NCBI GenBank assembly: GCA_016712405.1
Contig: JADJRD010000001.1
Span: 310,001 to 374,000 of the forward strand
Direction: 5' to 3'
Source: Cellvibrio sp.
GTDB lineage: Bacteria > Pseudomonadota > Gammaproteobacteria > Pseudomonadales > Cellvibrionaceae
Length of the DNA stretch: 64,000 bases
Position 1 is the stretch's first letter. Each line of letters starts with the position of its first letter. Below, one piece after another: positions 46,426-56,225 of this stretch. The notes beneath the pieces were generated by a model, which searched no databases, was not told the DNA's origin, and was given only the letters and a program-made list of their open reading frames with translations. Made by a program: the position numbers and the translations under genes.

Positions 46426-47822
46426 TTGGCAGATCACAGTTACGATTTATTGGTTATTGGTTCAGGCCTTCTGGTGAAAGCGCTGCAATATCGGCAGCAA
46501 AAATCGGTAAGCGAGTGGCAATTGTTGATAATCGTGAGCAGGTGGGTGGCAGTTGTGCTCATAAAGGAACCATCCCATCAAAATCTTTGCGACACGTTGT
46601 TAAACAAGTAATTCAATTTAAATCCAATAGTTTGTTTCATGAAATCGGTGATAGCCGACGTTTAACCTTCCCCAATGTATTGAAATCTGCAAAGCGTGTC
46701 ATTCCTAAGCAAGTTGAGTTGCATGCTGCGTTTTATTCGCGTAATCGTGTTGCTGTACATAGAGGTCAAGCTTCATTTATTGATGCTAATCATGTGAAGT
46801 TAAATTTGATCGACGGTGCTCACGAAACGATTTATGCCGAAAATATTGTCATTGCAACCGGTTCGCGTCCATATCGTCCAGGTGATGTTGATTTTAATCA
46901 TCCGCGCATCTATGACAGTGATACGATTTTGGATATGCAACATACTCCTCGCCACATTATTATTTATGGGGCAGGTGTTATAGGTTGTGAATATGCGTCT
47001 ATTTTTTCTGGCTTGGGAGTGCGAGTAGATTTAATCAATAACCGTGATCGTTTATTGTCATTTTTAGACGATGAGATTTCTGATGCATTGAGTTATCACC
47101 TGCGAGACAACTCAGTCACCGTGCGTCACGGCGAAGAGTTTGAATCCATAGAGGCCAATGATCACAGTGTGACATTGCATTTGAAATCAGGTAAACGCTT
47201 ACGCGCTGACGCTATTCTTTGGTGTAATGGACGAAGTGGTAATACCGAGAATTTAAATTTGTCTGTCGTAGGTGTTGCAAGTGATCATCGCGGAAATTTA
47301 ACCGTTGACGACTGCTACAAAACCAATGTTGAACATATTTATGCTGTGGGTGACGTAATTGGTGCTCCGAGTTTGGCGAGTGCTTCTTATGGACAGGGTA
47401 GATCAGTAACCAGTGGGATTTTTAACGGTCAATGTAAATTGGTGACGGATGTTCCCACAGGCATTTATACCTTGCCAGAAATTAGTTCTATTGGAAAAAA
47501 TGAGCGTGAATTAACGCAAGCAAAAATTCCCTATGAGGTTGGCCGCGGATTATTTAAATATATTGCGCGGGGACAAATCAGTGGTGAAGAAGTCGGGATG
47601 TTAAAAATACTATTTCATGTGGATACATTGGAGCTTTTGGGCGTTCATTGTTTTGGTGCGGAAGCAGCTGAAATTGTTCATATCGGTCAAGCGATTATGA
47701 ACCAAAAGAATGGCGGCAATACACTCGAGTATTTTCTAAATACTATTTTTAATTATCCAACCATGGCTGAAGCTTATCGAATCGCCGCTTTGGATGGAAT
47801 GAATCGCATTAGTCGTCGCTGA
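46426..47822 (+). CDS. sthA: Soluble pyridine nucleotide transhydrogenase (frameshifted near the 5' end)
   Basis: About 465 residues. The first frame gives MADHSYDLLVIGSG from a TTG at 46426 (after GGGAG); the second resumes GPSGESAAISAAKIGKRVAIVD. Adding one C at 46467-46468 restores GSGPSGE. The flavoprotein shows CAHKGTIPSKSLR, where a single Cys replaces the redox disulfide of lipoamide dehydrogenases as usual for SthA, then the central NAD(P) site (YGAGVIGCEYASIF) and the C-terminal dimer domain. It equilibrates NADPH and NADH pools, fitting its place beside Na+-NQR. Confidence 0.92.
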
Positions 47823-47861
47823 TATTTTTTTGAATTTCGTGGGTGTTTGGCACTTCGCACG

Positions 47862-47883
47862 CGCGGGTCTTGACCCGCCCTAC
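47862..47883. repeat. 22-bp palindrome-containing repeat, copy 1
   Basis: CGCGGGTCTTGACCCGCCC plus TAC. An exact reverse-complement copy is at 58826-58847. GCGGGTC and GACCCGC form a small stem. It lies between convergent sthA and folE. Confidence 0.7.
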
Positions 47884-47904
47884 GAGTGCTGTGTTTGAAA
47901 AATT

Positions 47905-48444
47905 TTATCTCACTAAAGACAAAAACTCATTGCGAGTTGCTTGATTGCTTCTGAATGTTCCCAGCATTGCTGAAGTCTTCATTGATGAGTTTTGTTTTTC
48001 TACACCGCGCATCATCATGCACATATGTTTGGCTTCAATAATAACGCCCACACCTTTTGCGTCAGTAATATTTTTTATGGATTCTGCAATTTGTAGAGTG
48101 AGTTGTTCCTGTATTTGTAAGCGGCGAGCAAACATATCTACAATGCGCGCGACTTTTGAAAGTCCTAGAACTTTCCCTGTTGGAATGTAGGCGACATGAG
48201 CTTTGCCAATAAAAGGCAACAAATGATGTTCGCAAAGTGAATAGAGCTCTATATCTTTCACTATGATCATTTCATCGGAGTCAGAAGGAAATAGCGCGCC
48301 ATTGACAACATCATCAATGTTTTGTTCGTAGCCTCTGGTTAAAAACTGAAAAGCCTTGGCCGCACGTTTTGGTGTATCAGCCAATCCCGGACGGGTTAAG
48401 TCTTCTCCGATAGAATCAATGATACTCGCGAAATATTCTTGCAT
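47905..48444 (-). CDS. folE: GTP cyclohydrolase I
   Basis: A 179-residue enzyme making dihydroneopterin triphosphate from GTP, first step of folate synthesis. Zinc and active-site residues are in LYSLCEHHLLPFIGKAHVAY and KHMCMMMRGVEK, and the C-terminal TRNEFLSLV is typical. The ATG at 48444 follows GAGGAAAAAGCC; the frame opens 7 codons upstream but lacks such a site. It is convergent with sthA and divergent from prmB. Confidence 0.95.
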   Translation of the reverse strand: MQEYFASIIDSIGEDLTRPGLADTPKRAAKAFQFLTRGYEQNIDDVVNGALFPSDSDEMIIVKDIELYSLCEHHLLPFIGKAHVAYIPTGKVLGLSKVARIVDMFARRLQIQEQLTLQIAESIKNITDAKGVGVIIEAKHMCMMMRGVEKQNSSMKTSAMLGTFRSNQATRNEFLSLVR

Positions 48445-48536
48445 GGCTTTTTCCTCATATAACACTCAAATAGCGATTGCTTGTCAGTTTACCCGAATAA
48501 TTGGGATAGAATAGCCATAGTTTTTTCTTGATAAAT

Positions 48537-48614
48537 GACCCCCACCTGGCCGACCCTTGCCAGGGGGCGGAGTTGAGTTCCTCCCCCTGGCAAGGGGGAG
48601 GTTAGGTGGGGGTC
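48537..48614. repeat. GC-rich palindromic element, copy C (shortened)
   Basis: GACCCCCACCTGGC at the left and AGGTGGGGGTC at the right, with CCCTTGCCAGGGGG and CCCCTGGCAAGGGGG inside. It lacks about 29 bp of the conserved centre seen in copies A and B. It lies between folE and prmB. Confidence 0.8.
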
Positions 48615-48648
48615 AAAATTTTTAGAAAAAATTCATAACGGTTATTTA

Positions 48649-49584
48649 ATGTCAAATCAAAATATTTTCGAAAGCTTACAAACCATTCGCGACTACATTC
48701 GGTGGGGCGCTAGTCAATTTATTGCTGCCCAATTGTATTTTGGTCATGGTACAACCAATGCTTGGGACGAATCCGAATTTTTAGTCTTGGATGCACTGCA
48801 TCTTAATCCGCCATTGGATGATATCTGGTTGGATTCGCGATTGACGCAAGAAGAAAAAATTCAGGTTGTGAATCACTTACAGCGTCGTATCAATGAACGA
48901 ATTCCGGCTGCTTATATTGCAGGGCGCATGTGGTTTGCGGGGTTAATGTTTTATGTGGATGAGCGTGTGTTGGTGCCGCGTTCCCCGATTGCAGAATTGA
49001 TAGGCAAGAAATTTAGTCCTTGGTTAAAAAAATCACCTGATCGAATTTTGGATTTATGTACAGGCAGTGGATGTATCGGTATTGCTTGTGCAATGGCATT
49101 TCCAGATACAGAAGTGCAGTTAAGTGATATTTCCTATGATGCCTTGGAAGTCGCTGATCAGAACATCCAATATCACAATTTGTTTGATCGTGTATTTCCT
49201 ATTCAGTCAGATTATTTTGAAAATTTACAAGGGCAGAAGTTCGATTTGATTGTGTCCAATCCGCCCTATGTGGATGAAGAAGATTTGGCCGATATGCCGG
49301 ATGAATATCATGCTGAGCCATCAATTGGATTGGCATCTGGCGCTGATGGTTTGGATTTCACGCGTCGCTTGTTACGTGAGGCCGCTGATTATCTAACTGA
49401 TGATGGAATATTGGTTGTGGAGGTTGGCAATTCCTGGGTGGCTTTGGCCGAAGCTTATCCGAATTTAGATTTGCACTGGGTGAATTTTGAACGTGGTGGC
49501 GATGGTGTCTTTGTTGTCTCGGCGAAAGAGTTGCGCAAAACCACCGCGTCGCTTCGCGCCACCCCTCCGAGGGAGTGGAATTAA
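48649..49584 (+). CDS. prmB: 50S ribosomal protein L3 glutamine methyltransferase
   Basis: A 311-residue SAM-dependent enzyme that methylates a Gln of ribosomal protein L3. An N-terminal helical domain is followed by the methyltransferase fold with RILDLCTGSGCIGIACA and the catalytic VSNPPYVDEED. The protein is a few residues longer than usual: the last 15 residues (KTTASLRATPPREWN) are encoded by a palindromic element that also supplies the stop codon, replacing the native end. Confidence 0.93.
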   Translation: MSNQNIFESLQTIRDYIRWGASQFIAAQLYFGHGTTNAWDESEFLVLDALHLNPPLDDIWLDSRLTQEEKIQVVNHLQRRINERIPAAYIAGRMWFAGLMFYVDERVLVPRSPIAELIGKKFSPWLKKSPDRILDLCTGSGCIGIACAMAFPDTEVQLSDISYDALEVADQNIQYHNLFDRVFPIQSDYFENLQGQKFDLIVSNPPYVDEEDLADMPDEYHAEPSIGLASGADGLDFTRRLLREAADYLTDDGILVVEVGNSWVALAEAYPNLDLHWVNFERGGDGVFVVSAKELRKTTASLRATPPREWN

Positions 49585-49670
49585 ATAAGTCCCCATAAAT
49601 ACTTCCTTTGAATTACGCACACACAAAATTCCCCTCCGTCGGAGGGGTGCCCCGAAGGGGTGGGGTGGTC
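49540..49670. repeat. GC-rich palindromic element, copy I, overlapping the end of prmB
   Basis: It begins ACCACC and ends GGTGGTC. CACCCCTCCGAGGGAGTGG near the left and CCCCTCCGTCGGAGGGGTG near the right repeat the arms of the element at 7645-7784. It starts inside prmB and ends about 40 bases before the aroC start. Confidence 0.75.
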
Positions 49671-49708
49671 TATAATTCGCACACTTTTTGTTTACGGGTT
49701 TGATTGTT

Positions 49709-50808
49709 ATGTCTGGAAATAGCTTCGGTAAATTGTTCACAGTCACCACTTTTGGTGAAAGTCACGGTCCTGCTCTGGGCTGCATAATTGATGGTTGCCC
49801 ACCGGGAATGGAATTATCTGAAGCTGATTTGCAAATTGATTTGGATAGGCGTAAGCCGGGTCAATCTCGCTACACCACCCAGCGTCGTGAAGAAGATCAA
49901 GTTAAAATTTTATCCGGTGTTTTTGAAGGTAAAACGACAGGTACTCCGATTGGATTATTGATTGAAAATACCGATCAACGTTCAAAAGATTATTCTGATA
50001 TCAAAGATACTTTTCGTCCTGCGCATGCTGATTACACTTACATGCAAAAATATGGTGTGCGCGATTATCGCGGTGGCGGTCGTTCGTCAGCACGTGAAAC
50101 TGCCATGCGTGTTGCAGCGGGTGCAGTCGCTAAAAAATATTTAAAAGAAATTTTAGGTGTTGAAGTTCGTGGATATTTATCGCAACTGGGCCCAATCAAA
50201 ATTGATTTGATGGATTGGAATCAAGTTGAACAAAACGCATTCTTCTGTCCTGATGCGAGCAAAGTTTCCGAACTTGAAAATTATATGCAGGCCTTGATTA
50301 AAGATGGCGATTCAGTGGGTGCAAAAATTACTGTTGTTGCGACGAATATTCCTCCAGGGTTGGGTGAGCCAATTTTTGATCGACTGGATGCCGATTAGCA
50401 CACGCATTAATGAGTATTAATGCAGTAAAAGGTGTTGAGATTGGTGATGGTTTTGCGGTGGTTGCACAACGTGGTACAGAACATCGCGATGAAATAACGC
50501 CACAAGGATTTTTATCCAATCATGCTGGTGGAATTCTCGGCGGCATATCTTCAGGGCAAGATATAGTTGCGCATCTCGCATTAAAACCAACATCGAGTTT
50601 GCGTATTCCCGGTCGTAGTGTTGATGTGCGTGGTAATCCAGTTGAAGTCGTAACAACAGGTCGACATGATCCCTGTGTGGGTATTCGTGCAACGCCGATT
50701 GCTGAAGCTATGATGGCGTTGGTGTTAATGGATCATCTGTTGCGTCATCGTGCGCAAAATGCGTTGGTGTCACACAGTGTTCCGGTTATTCCGGGTTCTA
50801 TTAAATAA
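49709..50808 (+). CDS. aroC: Chorismate synthase (frameshifted)
   Basis: Two frames join into about 366 residues. The first gives SGNSFGKLFTVTTFGESHGP and YRGGGRSSARETA; the second resumes AHALMSINAVKGVEIGDGF and carries RHDPCVGIRATPIAEAM. The break is at about 50394-50396; one added base restores DADIAHALMSINAVKG. The enzyme converts EPSP to chorismate using reduced FMN and is essential for aromatic amino acids, which argues the break is a sequencing error. Confidence 0.93.
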
Positions 50809-50815
50809 ATCAAAA

Positions 50816-50862
50816 CACCCTCTCCCCAACCCTCCCCCATCAAGGGGGAGGGGGCAGATTTG
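50816..50862. repeat. GC-rich palindromic element, half copy E
   Basis: CACCCTCTCCCCAACCCTC, CCCATCAAGGG, GAGGGGGCAGA. It differs from copy D at 46076-46126 by only a few bases and also follows a gene end closely. Confidence 0.7.
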
Positions 50863-50930
50863 AGTTTTTAAAGATAAGAAATTTAAATTTGAAAAATATA
50901 AGTTCAAGTAATTTTTTGAAAATGATCAAG

Positions 50931-51017
50931 TCCCCTCTCTCCTTGTGGGACGACTGCATGGATGCAGGAGGTAGAGCAAAGCATGGAGCAATTGTCGAGA
51001 GGGGCAGGGGAGAGGGG
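50931..51017. repeat. GC-rich palindromic element, copy F (divergent centre)
   Basis: TCCCCTCTCTCC at the left is answered by GAGAGGGGCAGGGGAGAGG at the right. The centre is unrelated to copies A and B and contains CTGCATGGATGCAG. It ends 15 bases before the MFS gene, beside its ribosome-binding site. Confidence 0.65.
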
Positions 51018-51032
51018 TAAAAGATTTTTATC

Positions 51033-52198
51033 ATGTCCAATAATTACCCATACTGGCGCCTCTCCAGTTTTTATTTTTTCTATTTCTGCGTTGTTGGTGC
51101 ATTAATTCCTTTTTGGCCGGTGTATCTCCATGCATTGGGTTATTCTTCTGCTGACGTTGGTATTATCACTTCGATAATTTTAGCAACGCGTATTATTGCT
51201 CCAAACTTTTGGGGATTTCTTGCCGATAAAACCCAGGCACGTTTATCCATTATTCGCTTAGGTAGTTTTCTTGCTGTTTTATTTTTTTCGTTGATTTTGT
51301 ATCGGCAGGATTATACCTGGTTGTTATTGAGTATTATCTGTTACACCTTTTTCTGGCATGCGGTGTTACCCCAGTTTGAAGTCATCACACTCGCGTATTT
51401 GGATAAGCAATATCAACGTTATGGACAAATTCGTTTATGGGGTTCGATAGGATTTATTGCCGCAGTTTTGGGTTTGGGTCTTTTATTTGATTTTGTGTCG
51501 ATTGATCATTTGCCGCTTTGCATTTTAATTTTTTTGATTTTGATCTGGTTATCCAGTCTGGGTTTACGAAATAAAACTTATATTCACTCCGGTGAAAATT
51601 CGACTGGATTTATGGAATTGGTGCGTCATCCATTTATGTTGTGTTTTTTGGCATCTAGTTTCTTGCTGCAATTCAGTCACATTCTTACTACACTTTTTAT
51701 ACCTTGTATCTGGTTAAAATGCACGGTTATTCAAATAGCCTCGCAGGAATATTGTGGTCGTTGGGAGTGGTTGCAGAAATTGTGATTTTTTTATTGGCTC
51801 CAATATTATTTCGGCATTTTTCATTACCTGCATTAATGTTGTGGAGTTTATTTTTAACTGCGGTGCGTTGGTTGTTAATTGGTTTTCTAGCGACTAATCT
51901 TCCTTTATTAATTCTGGCGCAGATTTTTCATGCTTTCAGTTTTGGCATTGCGCATGCGATTGCGATTGACTGGGTTAGGCAACATTTTCAAGGTCATCAA
52001 GGGCAAGGGCAGGCACTGTATAGTTCTTTAAGTTTTGGTGCGGGTGGTGCGGCAGGTGCTTTGGCGGGTGGTTTGGTATGGGATGTGAGTACAGAATATG
52101 CTTTTTTAATGGCATCTGCTGCCGCCTTTTTAGCCTGGTTAATTGGCCTTCGAGGATTTCGTTGCTATCCTCATCATAAAGTTTCTTCTTTACATTAA
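51033..52198 (+). CDS. MFS transporter, HcaT/LacY-like (frameshifted)
   Basis: Two frames join into about 388 residues with twelve helices. The first frame starts WRLSSFYFFYFCVVGALIPF and includes GIITSIILATRIIAPNFWGF and RYGQIRLWGSIGFI, typical of the MFS_1-like/3-phenylpropionate transporter subgroup. The second resumes YLVKMHGYSNSLAGILWSLG. Adding one T at 51685-51686 restores SHILYYTFYTLYLV. Substrate is unknown. The 3' neighbour is an omega-amidase 38 bases away. Confidence 0.85.
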
Positions 52199-52236
52199 GG
52201 GTATCTTTATTAATTACGATATGAGTGGTTGTATCT

Positions 52237-53019
52237 ATGAATGAAAACCTCACCTCTAATTTACGTGTAACGCTGGTTCAAACAGCGATTCATCCTAAAA
52301 ATCCTCAAAATAATATTGAACATCTTAATAAATTGTGTGAGTTTATTTCGGCTACAGATTTAATTTTACTTCCAGAAGTTTTTACTACAGGTTTTTGTGC
52401 GGGTGCGCGTGATGTTGCAGAAACTCCGAATGGTTTTGCTTATCAATGGATGTTAACAAAAGCAAAAGAATTGAATGCGGTAGTCGCAGGAACTTTGGTG
52501 GTAAAAGAGGGTGATGACTATTTTAATCGCTTGGTTTGGGCGCAGCCGAATGGACAAACGATTGAATACAACAAGCGTCACTTATTTCGCATGGCGGGCG
52601 AGCATTTACGATACCAAGCGGGTGATAAACGAGTGTTGGTTTCAGTAAAGGGTTGGCGAGTATTGCCAATGGTGTGTTATGACTTGCGCTTTCCTGTGTG
52701 GAGTCGCAATCGGAATGATTACGATTTAGCAATTTATTTAGCCAATTGGCCGAATCAACGTGCATTGCATTGGAATTGTTTGTTGCAGGCAAGAGCTATT
52801 GAAAATTTATCTTATGTGGTTGGTGTTAATCGCGTCGGTGAAGATGAGGCAGGTCAAGTTTATCAAGGTGACTCCTCCATTTATTCACCCAGAGGTAATT
52901 GTGATTTTGTTTCGCAGGCGGAAGGTGTTTTTACACAAACACTTTCGCATGAATTGCTCACCGATTATCGAAAAAAATTTCCTGCCCACATGGATGCGGA
53001 TGAGTTTGAGATCAAGTGA
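52237..53019 (+). CDS. Omega-amidase (nitrilase-family carbon-nitrogen hydrolase)
   Basis: A 260-residue nitrilase-fold enzyme of the YafV/Nit2 type that hydrolyses alpha-ketoglutaramate or alpha-ketosuccinamate, repairing transamination by-products. The catalytic Glu is in LLPEVFTTGF, Lys in IEYNKRHLF and Cys in MVCYDLRFPVWSRN. The ATG at 52237 is chosen over a GTG four codons upstream. The gene ends convergently with rsmE, overlapping by 8 bases. Confidence 0.9.
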   Translation: MNENLTSNLRVTLVQTAIHPKNPQNNIEHLNKLCEFISATDLILLPEVFTTGFCAGARDVAETPNGFAYQWMLTKAKELNAVVAGTLVVKEGDDYFNRLVWAQPNGQTIEYNKRHLFRMAGEHLRYQAGDKRVLVSVKGWRVLPMVCYDLRFPVWSRNRNDYDLAIYLANWPNQRALHWNCLLQARAIENLSYVVGVNRVGEDEAGQVYQGDSSIYSPRGNCDFVSQAEGVFTQTLSHELLTDYRKKFPAHMDADEFEIK

Positions 53020-53733
53020 ATAATCGCCCCACCAAAAACGGCAATGCCGTTTCCACTCGCAAAATTCTTTCGCCCAAGTGCACAGCAGAAAATCCTTGTT
53101 GATTAAATAGATCTATTTCATAAGGGATGAATCCACCCTCGGGGCCAATCGCTAATACCAAAGGTTGATTAAATGAAACGGGGCAGGGGGTTGTTGTGTA
53201 AGGATGCGCGACCAATGCCGTTTTATTTTTGATAATGTTCGGTAATTCATCTTCAACAAAAGGTTTAAATCGTTTTTTAAAATGCACTCTAGGTAATGCG
53301 GTGTCACCACTCTGTTCCAATCCTAAAATTAATTGATGATGTACATCCGATTCGTTTAAAAATGGGCTTTGCCAATAACTTTTTCAACACGATAGGAATG
53401 AATAAAATACACTGATTTAACGCCGAGACTGCTTAATGTTTGCAGAACACGTCGAAACATTTTTGGGCGCGGTAGAGCCATGACTAGTGTGAGCGGTAAT
53501 GCAGCAGGCGGTGGTTCTGTTAATTCATACTGCAGTTGAATTTCAGGTGATGATACCGATGAGATTTGCCGAATGATGGCATTGCCAATCATCCCATTAA
53601 TTAACCCCACCTTTAATTGATCACCAATCTGTACCTTTTGGATCTGTTGAATATGTTCACAACGCCGCTGATCACGAATGACGGCGAGCTCTGTATTCAC
53701 AAGGTCATGTTGATCCAGTAACAGAAGATTCAT
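53012..53733 (-). CDS. rsmE: 16S rRNA m3U1498 methyltransferase RsmE (frameshifted)
   Basis: Two frames join into about 240 residues. The N-terminal part (RDQRRCEHI, LTLVMALPRPKMFRRVLQ) is followed after the break by the SPOUT knot with LAIGPEGGFIPYEIDLF and LGERILRVETA. Adding one base to the T run at 53380-53384 (coding-strand A run) restores EKSYWQSPFLNES. It starts 15 bases downstream of the 3' end of tRNA-Arg, so the two are probably in one transcript. Confidence 0.92.
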
Positions 53734-53748
53734 GTGGTGATAAAAAAG

Positions 53749-53825
53749 TGGTGCCCCGGAGACGATTTGAACGTCCGACCTGCCGCTTAGGAGGCGGCTG
53801 CTCTATCCAACTGAGCTACCGGAGC
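53749..53825 (-). tRNA. tRNA-Arg (anticodon CCU)
   Basis: A 77-base cloverleaf on the minus strand: GCTCCGG acceptor strand pairing with CCGGGGC (one G-U pair), D-loop TAGCTCAGTTGGATAGAGCA, anticodon loop CTCCTAA with anticodon CCU, T-loop GTTCAAATC and an encoded CCA end. It decodes AGG. A run of T follows the CCA end before rsmE. Confidence 0.95.
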
Positions 53826-53989
53826 ATGGGTTAAAGGTCGCGCATTATAACGATGGAGTGGCTTATATCCAACGTTAGTTGCGATTTTGCAAATAAATTG
53901 TATTTCACTTATGAATGAAACTGGGTAATCTAGCTGCTCACTCGATAAGAATAACGAGATAACCTAGCCGGCTATCAATCGGAGTCAAT

Positions 53990-55255
53990 ATGCAAGCTAA
54001 AGAAAAATCCTTCAATCTGATATTGCCCTTAATTCTGATTATCAGCCTGTTTTTTTTATGGGGAATGGCAAATAACCTCAACGATATTTTGATTACCCAA
54101 TTTAAAAAAGTCTTCACTCTGACGGATTTCAAAGCGGGATTGGTTCAGTCCGCTTTTTATACCGGCTATTTTGTTTTGTCGATTCCAGCCGCTCTTTGGA
54201 TGAAGCGTTTTGGTTACAAAGCTGCAGTGGTGTTGGGTTTACTGCTTTACGCATTAGGTGCTTTTTTGTTTTACCCTGCAGCGGCACAGCGTGAATATGT
54301 TTTATTTTTGGGTGCTTTGTTTGTCATTGCCAGTGGTTTGGCATTTTTGGAAACATCGGCCAATCCTTTGATTGTTGCTATGGGTGATCCCGCGACTGCA
54401 GAAAGACGATTGAACTTTGCTCAATCTTTTAATCCTTTTGGTTGTATAGCCGGAATTTTAATAGGTCGTGAATTTATTTTATCAGGGCATGAGCCCACGG
54501 CAGAAGAATTGGCGACTATGACAGCAGTGCAGTTGGAACAGTTTTATCAAACAGAATCACAAGCCGTACAAGGACCCTATCTGGTTGTGGGTTGTGTTGT
54601 TTTGCTTTGGGCTTTGTTGGTGTTGTGGGTAAAATTTCCGTCTGTTGCTACTCAGTCTGCAAAACAAGAATCCACAGGGAGTTGGATGGATTATAAAAGT
54701 GTATTAACGAATTCACGTTTTATGTTTTCTGTTATGGCCCAGTTTTTTTACGTTGGTGCACAGGTGTGTATATGGAGTTATTTGATTCGATATGGTCAAG
54801 ACACTGTGCCAGGAACAGGTGAAAAAACGCTGGCTAATTATTTGTTGGCCTCCTTGATTATTTTTATGATAGGCCGTTTTATGTCAACGGCTTTAATGCT
54901 TCGTGTTCGCGCTGCTTGGTTAATGTGGATTTATGCAATCATTAATGTATTACTTTGTGCTTACGCTATTTTCTATCCAGGACATTCAGGATTATTGGCT
55001 CTGGTCGCCACCAGCTTTTTTATGTCGTTAATGTTCCCCACTATTTTTGCATTGGGTTTGCGCGATTTAGGTGCTCAGTCTAAAGCGGGAGCATCATTAT
55101 TAGTAATGGCCATTATCGGTGGCGCGGTGTTAACCGCTTTAATGGGATTGATGTCGGATTTGACTTCTATTCATCTTGCCGTGCTAGTGCCCATGATGTG
55201 TTTCGTTGTGATTGCCTTGTATGCGCGATTTGCGGACAAAATCAAACACACTTAA
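53990..55255 (+). CDS. fucP: L-fucose:H+ symporter family permease
   Basis: A 421-residue MFS protein of the FHS family with twelve helices. FucP-like blocks are SLFFLWGMANNLNDILITQFKK (split over helix 1 and its loop), the ASGLAFLETSANP motif and NFAQSFNPFGCIAG. Members import L-fucose, or sometimes glucose/galactose, with protons. It opens the sugar-acid locus that continues to 60.5 kb and is followed by an IclR regulator, so L-fucose or a structural relative is the likely substrate. Confidence 0.85.
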   Translation: MQAKEKSFNLILPLILIISLFFLWGMANNLNDILITQFKKVFTLTDFKAGLVQSAFYTGYFVLSIPAALWMKRFGYKAAVVLGLLLYALGAFLFYPAAAQREYVLFLGALFVIASGLAFLETSANPLIVAMGDPATAERRLNFAQSFNPFGCIAGILIGREFILSGHEPTAEELATMTAVQLEQFYQTESQAVQGPYLVVGCVVLLWALLVLWVKFPSVATQSAKQESTGSWMDYKSVLTNSRFMFSVMAQFFYVGAQVCIWSYLIRYGQDTVPGTGEKTLANYLLASLIIFMIGRFMSTALMLRVRAAWLMWIYAIINVLLCAYAIFYPGHSGLLALVATSFFMSLMFPTIFALGLRDLGAQSKAGASLLVMAIIGGAVLTALMGLMSDLTSIHLAVLVPMMCFVVIALYARFADKIKHT

Positions 55256-55297
55256 ACTGGATGAACTAACAACTACTCATTAAGACGTTGATCGGCT

Positions 55298-56077
55298 ATG
55301 GCAAAACAAAAAATTGAAACAGATTTACAGGAAGAGCTAGAGCAAAAATACCGTGCGCCCGCCTTGGAAAAAGGTCTCGATATTCTTGAGCTTTTGGCTC
55401 GTCATTCAGATCCACTCACTAGCTCACAAATCGCCACCATTTTGGGGCGCTCAGTCAGTGAATTGTTCAGAATGATCATGGCATTGGAATATCGTGGCTA
55501 CATTATGCAAGTGGCAGATGGTTATGCGCTTACCAATAAGTTATTTACTCTGGGCATTGCACAGGGTAGTGCTAAAACATTGTTGGATGCCTCGCTGTCC
55601 GTAATGAAAGAATTAAGCAATGAGATTGGGCAATCTTGTCACTTGGTGGTGCCTTCCGGTGATCAGATAGTCGTTATTGCTCGTCAAGAAAGTCCGATGG
55701 ATTTAGGGTTTTCTGTGAGGGTGGGCTATAGACGTCGATTGATCGATACTAATTCTGGTGCGTTATTTTTTGGTTTAGCTTCTGCAGAAGAGCAGGCTCA
55801 ATGGCTTCCCCATCTTAGCCATTCAGCAACCTCCGATGAGGTTCAACGTTTTCATCTTCGTGCGGAAGCTGCTGTACAGAAGGGTTATATTCAACACCCT
55901 AGTGATTTTGTCGAAGGTGTTATGGATTTCTGCATGCCCATTTGCAATCGACAAGGAGCGGTCGCTGTGTTGATTGTTCCTTTTATCCGTATCAAGGCTC
56001 AAACCATTCCTGAAGATAAAGTCATTGCCAGTTTACGTCTTGCCACCGAAAAAATTGCGCATGATTTGATTGATTGA
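55298..56077 (+). CDS. IclR-family transcriptional regulator
   Basis: A 259-residue regulator: N-terminal winged helix (ALEKGLDILELLARH, SSQIATILGRSVSELFRMIMAL) and C-terminal effector domain (SCHLVVPSGDQIVVIARQE, NSGALFFGLAS). It lies between the permease and the catabolic genes and most likely controls them in response to the sugar or an acid intermediate. No clear operator could be assigned. Confidence 0.9.
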   Translation: MAKQKIETDLQEELEQKYRAPALEKGLDILELLARHSDPLTSSQIATILGRSVSELFRMIMALEYRGYIMQVADGYALTNKLFTLGIAQGSAKTLLDASLSVMKELSNEIGQSCHLVVPSGDQIVVIARQESPMDLGFSVRVGYRRRLIDTNSGALFFGLASAEEQAQWLPHLSHSATSDEVQRFHLRAEAAVQKGYIQHPSDFVEGVMDFCMPICNRQGAVAVLIVPFIRIKAQTIPEDKVIASLRLATEKIAHDLID

Positions 56078-56113
56078 GCCTCACTTGCAAGCCGTCTGAC
56101 ACTGAATCCTTAT

Positions 56114-56132
56114 CCCTCTTCCTGTAAGAGGG
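56114..56132. terminator. Stem-loop after the IclR gene
   Basis: CCCTCTT (56114-56120) pairs with AAGAGGG (56126-56132) around CCTGT. No T run follows, so it may be a weak terminator or a mini-repeat separating the regulator from the catabolic operon. Confidence 0.4.
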
Positions 56133-56225
56133 AAAGATTGTTCAAGCGTCTGTCTTTTAGCTCCGCCATCCGCTAAACTGATTTTCATTGGCAATTCTAT
56201 TTTTAATTATAAAAATGAGGTGTTA

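Noticed and set aside
50876..50930. AT-rich gap between two palindromic elements as a promoter or origin
   Set aside because: No clear -10/-35 pair, DnaA boxes or iterons were seen.
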